From an uncultured Prevotella sp. (GTDB lineage Bacteria; Bacteroidota; Bacteroidia; Bacteroidales; Bacteroidaceae), in NCBI GenBank assembly GCA_900315955.1, contig ONBC01000006.1, forward strand, positions 1-58,831: a stretch of DNA of 58,831 nt, given 5' to 3'. Positions 54,703 through 58,831 of the stretch are shown piece by piece. The translations under genes and the position numbers were made by a program. The stretch's first letter is position 1, and each line of letters begins with the position of its first letter. The notes under the pieces were generated by a model that was not told where the DNA came from, did not search any database, and saw only the letters and a program-made list of their open reading frames with translations.

Positions 54703-54752
54703 GGAGATAACAGACGATCGCATTGGCACAAGTCGGTTCCCCCCAAGACGAT

Positions 54753-55013
54753 TTAATGTCTGGTCCTCCTCCGCTTCACTATCATCGAAGCATTCAACAA
54801 GGCTTTCCGTTCCTCGTAGACAGAGCGGTAATGGTCTATGAGGAGGCGGAGGGAACCGGCACGTTCCTTGGTCTGTTGATATTCAGCAGAATTTTTCTTT
54901 CCGGCACTCTCCAAGGCAGCAAGTTTTGACCTATATTGCTTCAAAGCGTTTTCTGCTATCTTAATCTGTCCTTGTAATGCCGTGAGAGCGGCCTGTAATG
55001 TTTCGTTGACCAT
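54753..55013 (-). CDS. Small coiled-coil protein
   Basis: An 86-aa protein. Seen: N-terminal helix LQAALTALQGQIKIAENALK, a second helix YRSKLAALESAGKKNSAEYQ and QTKERAGSLRLLIDHYRSVY, and a basic tail VKRRRTRH. No signal. Unrecognised. Starts 6 bases after the stop of the YbjQ-like gene on the same strand, suggesting co-transcription. Confidence 0.55.
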   Translation of the reverse strand: MVNETLQAALTALQGQIKIAENALKQYRSKLAALESAGKKNSAEYQQTKERAGSLRLLIDHYRSVYEERKALLNASMIVKRRRTRH

Positions 55014-55019
55014 CTCTCA

Positions 55020-55337
55020 TCAAATGACAACAGCCGTTCCGCTTACTGCTACCATGAGCATAGAACCGTTTTGACCGACCGTCTCATAGTCGATGTCAAT
55101 GCCTACGATGGCATTGGCACCCGTCTCTGCAGCCCGGTCCTGCATCTCTGCCATAGCCGTGTCTTTCGCTTCACGCAGCACCTTTTCATAACTGCCCGAG
55201 CGGCCGCCAATGATATCACGGATGCCTGCGAAGAAATCACGAACAAAGTTGGCGCCAATGATCGTCTCACCAGTGACGATTCCTTTATACGCAAGGATGG
55301 GATGACCCTCAATGGTCGGGGTTGTGGATAATGTCAT
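55020..55337 (-). CDS. YbjQ/UPF0145 family heavy-metal-binding-like protein
   Basis: A 105-aa protein. Seen: typical YbjQ sequence with [60 protein letters not shown] and a C-terminal strand [13 protein letters not shown]. Known: the pentamer-forming UPF0145 family is annotated as putative heavy-metal binding; function unproven. Next gene on the strand is the small coiled-coil protein. Confidence 0.9.
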   Translation of the reverse strand: MTLSTTPTIEGHPILAYKGIVTGETIIGANFVRDFFAGIRDIIGGRSGSYEKVLREAKDTAMAEMQDRAAETGANAIVGIDIDYETVGQNGSMLMVAVSGTAVVI

Positions 55338-55465
55338 AACTTATCTGTTTAATGTGAACGTTTACGGATACAAAGTTAACGCTTTCTCAGGACAATCTGT
55401 GTTAATTAATTATAATACACTTCACTTTTCTCGCTAATTATTTGGAGGTTTGAATACAAATCTAT

Positions 55466-55473
55466 TAACTTTG
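55466..55473 (+). promoter_or_regulatory. Promoter of the ABC operon, -7 box
   Basis: TAACTTTG with TTTG 21 bases upstream (55441-55444). The operator at 55475-55498 starts one base later, so repressor binding would block initiation. Confidence 0.65.
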
Positions 55474-55474
55474 C

Positions 55475-55498
55475 AGTGTACTATTAAAGTAATACACT
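55475..55498. promoter_or_regulatory. Probable YtrA-type GntR operator
   Basis: AGTGTACTATTAAAGTAATACACT has perfect outer arms AGTGTA and TACACT with a mostly symmetric centre. It fits the GTGTAnn...nnTACAC operators of the YtrA subfamily of GntR regulators. The operon's own GntR gene is at 57978-58334. Confidence 0.7.
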
Positions 55499-55524
55499 AA
55501 TACAGCAACAAACAAGTAAAGTAT

Positions 55525-56289
55525 ATGATTGATGTAAAAGACCTCAATTTCCACTACCAGGGCAGCAAGCACCAGGTATTCAGCTATTTCAACTTGCAGT
55601 TGGAGTCCGGGAACATCTATGGACTGCTCGGCAAAAACGGCACGGGCAAGTCCACCCTACTCTATCTCATCAGCGGACTGCTCCGTCCCGACAGTGGCAC
55701 GGTGACGGTAGATGGCATGGAGAGTCGGCTGCGCCGACCAGAGATGCTGCAGGAGGTATTCATCGTGCCGGAGGAGTATGCCATGCCCGACATGAGCTTT
55801 GAAGCCTTCACCGACATGATGCGCACCTTCTACCCGCATTTCAGCGATGACCTGCTGGCCAAATGCCTTGCCGACTTCGAGATGCCGACTTGTCCCAACC
55901 TCAAGGAACTGTTGATGATGGATGAGCCGACAAACGGACTCGACATCCCGTCGAAGGCGCTCTTCCGCAAGGTGGTGGCCAACTACATGGAAGACGACCG
56001 CACGCTCATCATCTCCACCCATCAGGTACACGACATCGAGAGTCTGCTCGACCACGTAGTCATCATCAACCAAAGCCGCGTGCTGCTCAACAGCTCCATC
56101 ACCGACATCTCAAAACGCTATGCTTTCCGCTACCTCTCACCGCAGGAGATGGACAGCCGTGTGCTCTACGCAGAGCCGACCCTCCAGGGCAACGCCGTCA
56201 TCATGCCACGAGACGGAGGAGAGGAGACGCAGGTGGACCTCGAGCTGCTCTTCAATGCTACCATCAGCGGCAAGATCAGCCAAGAGTAA
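55525..56289 (+). CDS. ABC transporter ATPase lacking the signature motif
   Basis: A 254-aa protein. Seen: Walker A GKNGTGKST (36-44), the Q-loop region EVFIVPEEYAMPDMSFEAFT, and Walker B as LLMMDEPTNGLDIPSK. Then the D-loop and H-switch (IISTHQVHDIESLLDH). Between CPNLKE and LLMMDEP (about residue 127) there is no room for the usual SMGQKKK signature and following helix, which in close relatives occupies about 20-25 residues. Known: such ATPases in YtrA-regulated operons form dimers whose ATP site needs the signature from the partner. Inference: catalytically impaired, through an in-frame deletion. Confidence 0.82.
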   Translation: MIDVKDLNFHYQGSKHQVFSYFNLQLESGNIYGLLGKNGTGKSTLLYLISGLLRPDSGTVTVDGMESRLRRPEMLQEVFIVPEEYAMPDMSFEAFTDMMRTFYPHFSDDLLAKCLADFEMPTCPNLKELLMMDEPTNGLDIPSKALFRKVVANYMEDDRTLIISTHQVHDIESLLDHVVIINQSRVLLNSSITDISKRYAFRYLSPQEMDSRVLYAEPTLQGNAVIMPRDGGEETQVDLELLFNATISGKISQE

Positions 56290-56338
56290 TGGCATCTATA
56301 GTTTATTACACACATATTATTATATACCTTATTATATA

Positions 56339-57154
56339 ATGAACAAGAATAGATTTCTACAAGTGCTCCGTTGGGAGCTGCTGCTCAGCAAACGTCAAAT
56401 AGCCACCATGGCCCTGACCTTCTTCGGCCTGGTTGTCATCCCACAGATCCTCACGCTCGTCTTCAAATCGTCGTCGAGCAGTGCCTACACCATGGGCATC
56501 TTCTGTTCCGTAGCGCTGTTCGCCTATCTACTTTGCAGCGGTGCGCACATCTTCTCCAGCTTCCGCAGCCGCCAACAACGCATCAACAACTTCATGCTCC
56601 CTGCCTCCAACAAAGAGAAGTTCATCGCCCGCTACCTCGTACTCGTGGTTGCCATGCCCTTAGCCGCCATCTTAGGCTTCTTTGCCGGCGACGTGCTGCA
56701 ATATCTCATGAGCCTGATGATCAACAGCAACGCGGCACAGTGGGCTACTGGCGCACTCACGGAAGGCCTCAACAACGGCAGTGGCTTCTTCCATTTTTAT
56801 ACCAATCTCAATGGCGACCCCTCACCAGTTGAAGGCTTCCTCGTGATTCTCTTAGGAACCATCACGCAGCACGCAGGCTTCCTGCTTTTCGGCAGCATCT
56901 ACCACAAGCATCCACTCGTGATGGCTGTCCTTACGTGGATGGCGATCGGCATCGCGCTCCTCACGCTTGGTGCTTTGGCAGCGAGCCTTCTCACTGAGTT
57001 CCTCAACAGTGGCTACACGATTATCCTTTACGATGCATGGTGGAAAGCCCTCTACTTCGTAGTCAGCATCGCGCTCATCATCTTCTGCTACTGGTTCGCC
57101 TTCCGCCGCTACACCCGTCTGCAGGTCATCAACAACCGATGGATCAATAAATAA
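56339..57154 (+). CDS. ABC-2-type membrane protein of the YtrA-type operon
   Basis: A 271-aa protein. Seen: N-terminus MNKNRFLQVLRWELLLSKRQ, then six or so membrane helices (MALTFFGLVVIPQILTLVFK, CSVALFAYLLCSGAHIFSSF, LVLVVAMPLAAILGFFAGDV, AIGIALLTLGALAASLLTEF, YFVVSIALIIFCYWFAFRRY). Known: partners with the ATPase upstream in many Bacteroidota. Start chosen at ATG 56339, 49 bases after the ATPase stop. It is intact although the ATPase looks damaged. Confidence 0.8.
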   Translation: MNKNRFLQVLRWELLLSKRQIATMALTFFGLVVIPQILTLVFKSSSSSAYTMGIFCSVALFAYLLCSGAHIFSSFRSRQQRINNFMLPASNKEKFIARYLVLVVAMPLAAILGFFAGDVLQYLMSLMINSNAAQWATGALTEGLNNGSGFFHFYTNLNGDPSPVEGFLVILLGTITQHAGFLLFGSIYHKHPLVMAVLTWMAIGIALLTLGALAASLLTEFLNSGYTIILYDAWWKALYFVVSIALIIFCYWFAFRRYTRLQVINNRWINK

Positions 57155-57168
57155 ATAATATTATCACC

Positions 57169-57948
57169 ATGAAAAAATTAGTATTTCTGTTCATAGCCCT
57201 TGCCGCCATCGCGTCAATGTCGGCATGCCGTATCGAGAAAATCAATAACAACGACGAGCCTCGGAAATCCTATGTGCTCAACCTCCGCGACTTCCAAAGC
57301 ATCAAGAACTACACAAGCTGCGACATTCACTTTACGCAGTCAAGCACCTACAAGGTAGTGTTGAAAGCCACTCCACGCTGGTACGACAACCACTCCGTCA
57401 CCTCCGGTCATGGAGAGCTCGTCATCGCACAGAAGGACGAGAAGAAACAAAAAGGCATCACCGTACTGAAAATCAACGATTCCGACGACGATGCGGAGCT
57501 GTGGATCAGCGCTCCCTCACTGTCCGATGTCACCACAGCGGGAAGCGGAGACTTCCATGCTGAGACCGACATCACGGGCCAGCACCTGACGCTGTCCGTC
57601 GCAGGAAGCGGCGACAGCGATCTGAAGAACGTCACGCTCACCGACAACTTCACCTACAACGTTGCCGGAAGCGGTGACATAGAGACAGGAACGATCCATG
57701 CCGGCAACGCCTCGTTCAGCATCAGCGGCAGTGGCGACATCAAGAGTAAGCTCGCTAAGGTGAAGACCATCAAGCTCTCCATCGCCGGCAGTGGCGACGG
57801 CAGCCTCGACTTCGATCACTGCGGCCATGCAGACATCAGCATCTCGGGAAGCGGCGACATCGATCTCTCCGGCACACTGCAGTCGCTCGAAAAGAGCGTA
57901 TCGGGAAGCGGCGACATCGACACGGCAAAACTGAAGTTGGGCAATTAG
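57169..57948 (+). CDS. GIN-domain (DUF2807) lipoprotein
   Basis: A 259-aa protein. Seen: lipobox MKKLVFLFIALAAIASMSAC (Cys20), then an auto-transporter-like adhesin head (GIN) domain: RDFQSIKNYTSCDIHFTQSS, then about six repeated strands each carrying a GSGD or AGSGD turn (DVTTAGSGDFHAETD, LSVAGSGDSDLKN, YNVAGSGDIETG, FSISGSGDIKS, LSIAGSGDGSL). The repeats predict a right-handed beta-helix. Known: GIN-domain proteins often follow YtrA-type ABC genes in Bacteroidota; role unproven, envelope-stress links are suggested. Confidence 0.88.
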   Translation: MKKLVFLFIALAAIASMSACRIEKINNNDEPRKSYVLNLRDFQSIKNYTSCDIHFTQSSTYKVVLKATPRWYDNHSVTSGHGELVIAQKDEKKQKGITVLKINDSDDDAELWISAPSLSDVTTAGSGDFHAETDITGQHLTLSVAGSGDSDLKNVTLTDNFTYNVAGSGDIETGTIHAGNASFSISGSGDIKSKLAKVKTIKLSIAGSGDGSLDFDHCGHADISISGSGDIDLSGTLQSLEKSVSGSGDIDTAKLKLGN

Positions 57949-57977
57949 TTCCCCGTTACAACACGAAACACGTTTAT

Positions 57978-58334
57978 ATGGCATTCAACAATGATAAAGC
58001 CATCTATCTGCAAATAGCCGACCGCCTGAGCGACGAGATCCTCGCGGGTGTCTACAAGGCCTTCGACCGCATACCCAGCGTGCGCGAATATGCCGCCACG
58101 CTCGGTGTCAACGCCAACACGGCGGTCAAGGCCTACGACCAGCTCGCTCAGGAAGGCATCATCTTCAACAAGCGCGGCCTCGGCTATTTCGTGGCGGAAG
58201 ATGCACAGCGCCATATCAAGCAGACACGTCGGCAATCATTCCTCAAAACAGTTCTCCCCGAGTTTGTCCGTCAGATGAGGCTCCTCGACATCACCTGGGA
58301 AGAGGTCAGAAAAGATGCAGCCTCCATCCATTAA
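57978..58334 (+). CDS. GntR-family regulator, YtrA subfamily
   Basis: A 118-aa protein. Seen: GntR winged helix (IYLQIADRLSDEILAGVYKA, RIPSVREYAATLGVNANTAV, KAYDQLAQEGIIFNKRGLGY), with only about 45 residues after it (FLKTVLPEFVRQMRLLDITW). Known: the very short C-terminus defines YtrA-type repressors that bind GTGTA-TACAC palindromes. It probably represses its own operon through the site at 55475-55498. Confidence 0.92.
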   Translation: MAFNNDKAIYLQIADRLSDEILAGVYKAFDRIPSVREYAATLGVNANTAVKAYDQLAQEGIIFNKRGLGYFVAEDAQRHIKQTRRQSFLKTVLPEFVRQMRLLDITWEEVRKDAASIH

Positions 58335-58345
58335 AGCCCCTCGTT

Positions 58346-58435
58346 CCGTAAGACGCTGCGCTGCGGACATTCTCCGTTCCGTAAGACGCTGCGCTGCGGA
58401 CGTACCGTTCAGTAAGACGCTGCTGTGCAGCGTCC
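58346..58435 (+). repeat. About 32-bp tandem repeat, 3 units, before the last gene
   Basis: CCGTAAGACGCTGCGCTGCG units start at 58346 and 58379, and a variant CAGTAAGACGCTGC at 58410. The third contains a perfect 8-bp hairpin GACGCTGC-TGT-GCAGCGTC. The array lies between the GntR stop and the next start. Confidence 0.85.
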
Positions 58436-58456
58436 CATAATAATCAACCATCAAGC

Positions 58457-58831
58457 ATGAAAAGAATAATCCCCGGCAAGCAAGCGCTTGCCATCTCGAT
58501 CCTCGCGATCTCACCCCTCGCAGCCTGGGCCCAGGCTCCTGTCAACAAGGCCGACAGCCTCCCTCAGACCGCCATCCACGACAGCCTCGACCTGCAAGGC
58601 GTGGAGGTCGTGGCACAGAAACCCGTCGTCAGGATGACGACCGACAAGATGACCTACAACGTACAGCAGGACGCCGACGCCAAGACCATGACGCTCCTTG
58701 ACATGCTCCGCAAGGTACCCATGGTCAACGTTGACGGACAGGACAACGTCACCGTGAAGGGATCTGCCAGCTTTAAGGTCTATGTCGACGGCAAGCCCAA
58801 CCAGATGTTCCAAAACAACTTCTCACAGGTG
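58457..58831 (+). CDS. OMP beta-barrel family protein, N-terminal part only
   Basis: 125 residues to the window edge. Seen: signal peptide (ILAISPLAAWAQAP), then a plug-like region without a preceding CarboxypepD domain (VEVVAQKPVVRMTTDKMTYN, LLDMLRKVPMVNVDGQDNVT, FKVYVDGKPNQMFQNNFSQ). Known: matches the start of outer-membrane beta-barrel (TonB-receptor-like) proteins such as the one at 39176. Immediately downstream of the YtrA-type operon and its repeat. Confidence 0.85.
   Translation, partial: MKRIIPGKQALAISILAISPLAAWAQAPVNKADSLPQTAIHDSLDLQGVEVVAQKPVVRMTTDKMTYNVQQDADAKTMTLLDMLRKVPMVNVDGQDNVTVKGSASFKVYVDGKPNQMFQNNFSQV

Larger units (their letters stand above)
54287..54752. other. Short stretch composed of gene fragments
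   Basis: Contains an AraC-type HTH 3' fragment on the minus strand (54405-54513), an RND-like 5' fragment on the plus strand (54529 onward), and a further open stretch ending DAYKQLVLAKKNIEQSVGR (stop near 54711) in another frame. No complete gene is visible. Confidence 0.6.

Overview
The window is a chromosomal segment from a Bacteroidota bacterium, most likely of the Prevotella group. Reasons: sigma-ABfr-type promoters (TAnnTTTG) sit upstream of several genes, Shine-Dalgarno sites are mostly absent, and the gene types are characteristic (SusC-like and OMP beta-barrel receptors, hybrid two-component regulators, HYC_CC_PP proteins, GxxExxY proteins, FISUMP domains, AspT/YidE-type and split ThrE-type transporters). 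No rRNA, tRNA or CRISPR array was recognised.

Layout. (1) 1-13.2 kb is an accessory surface-protein region. It holds a frameshifted Rpn-type PD-(D/E)XK nuclease/transposase gene, an IS66-like remnant, a three-repeat beta-helix-like surface protein broken by deletions, a decayed partial duplication of an OmpA-like/coiled-coil lipoprotein locus, the parental copy of that locus (FISUMP lipoprotein with a frameshift, OmpA-family protein, secreted repeat protein, small hypothetical), and a hybrid two-component regulator whose start region contains a G7 tract that sets the reading frame. A 40-bp near-identical direct repeat flanks this region. (2) 13.3-28 kb is mostly housekeeping: PAP2/beta-barrel protein, a menaquinone operon (menI-menF-menD-menB), lysS, gpsA, pgi, a HAD phosphatase, mnmA, an S1-domain protein and a Nudix hydrolase. 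(3) 28-42 kb: a His/Cys-rich small protein plus TonB-dependent receptor, ThrE-like and AspT-like transporters, an aroB-rsmA-frr-rsgA cluster, and a 982-aa outer-membrane beta-barrel protein. (4) 42-50 kb: a heavy-metal efflux island (HMA-domain protein divergent from HYC_CC_PP-cusA-tolC-cusB). (5) 50-58.8 kb: serine dehydratase, Pif1/RecD-like helicase, a graveyard of gene fragments, and a GntR(YtrA)-controlled ABC operon whose ATPase has lost its signature motif, followed by the start of another OMP gene.

The most striking feature outside genes is that many intergenic gaps contain short tandem repeats whose sequence is private to the locus (one family occurs at two loci). The periods are often 22 bp (four arrays), otherwise 9, 16, 19, 25, 30, about 32 or 34 bp, and most units contain a palindrome. 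No listed gene explains these arrays. The second candidate system is the phase-variable-looking regulator beside the duplicated and rearranging surface-protein locus.
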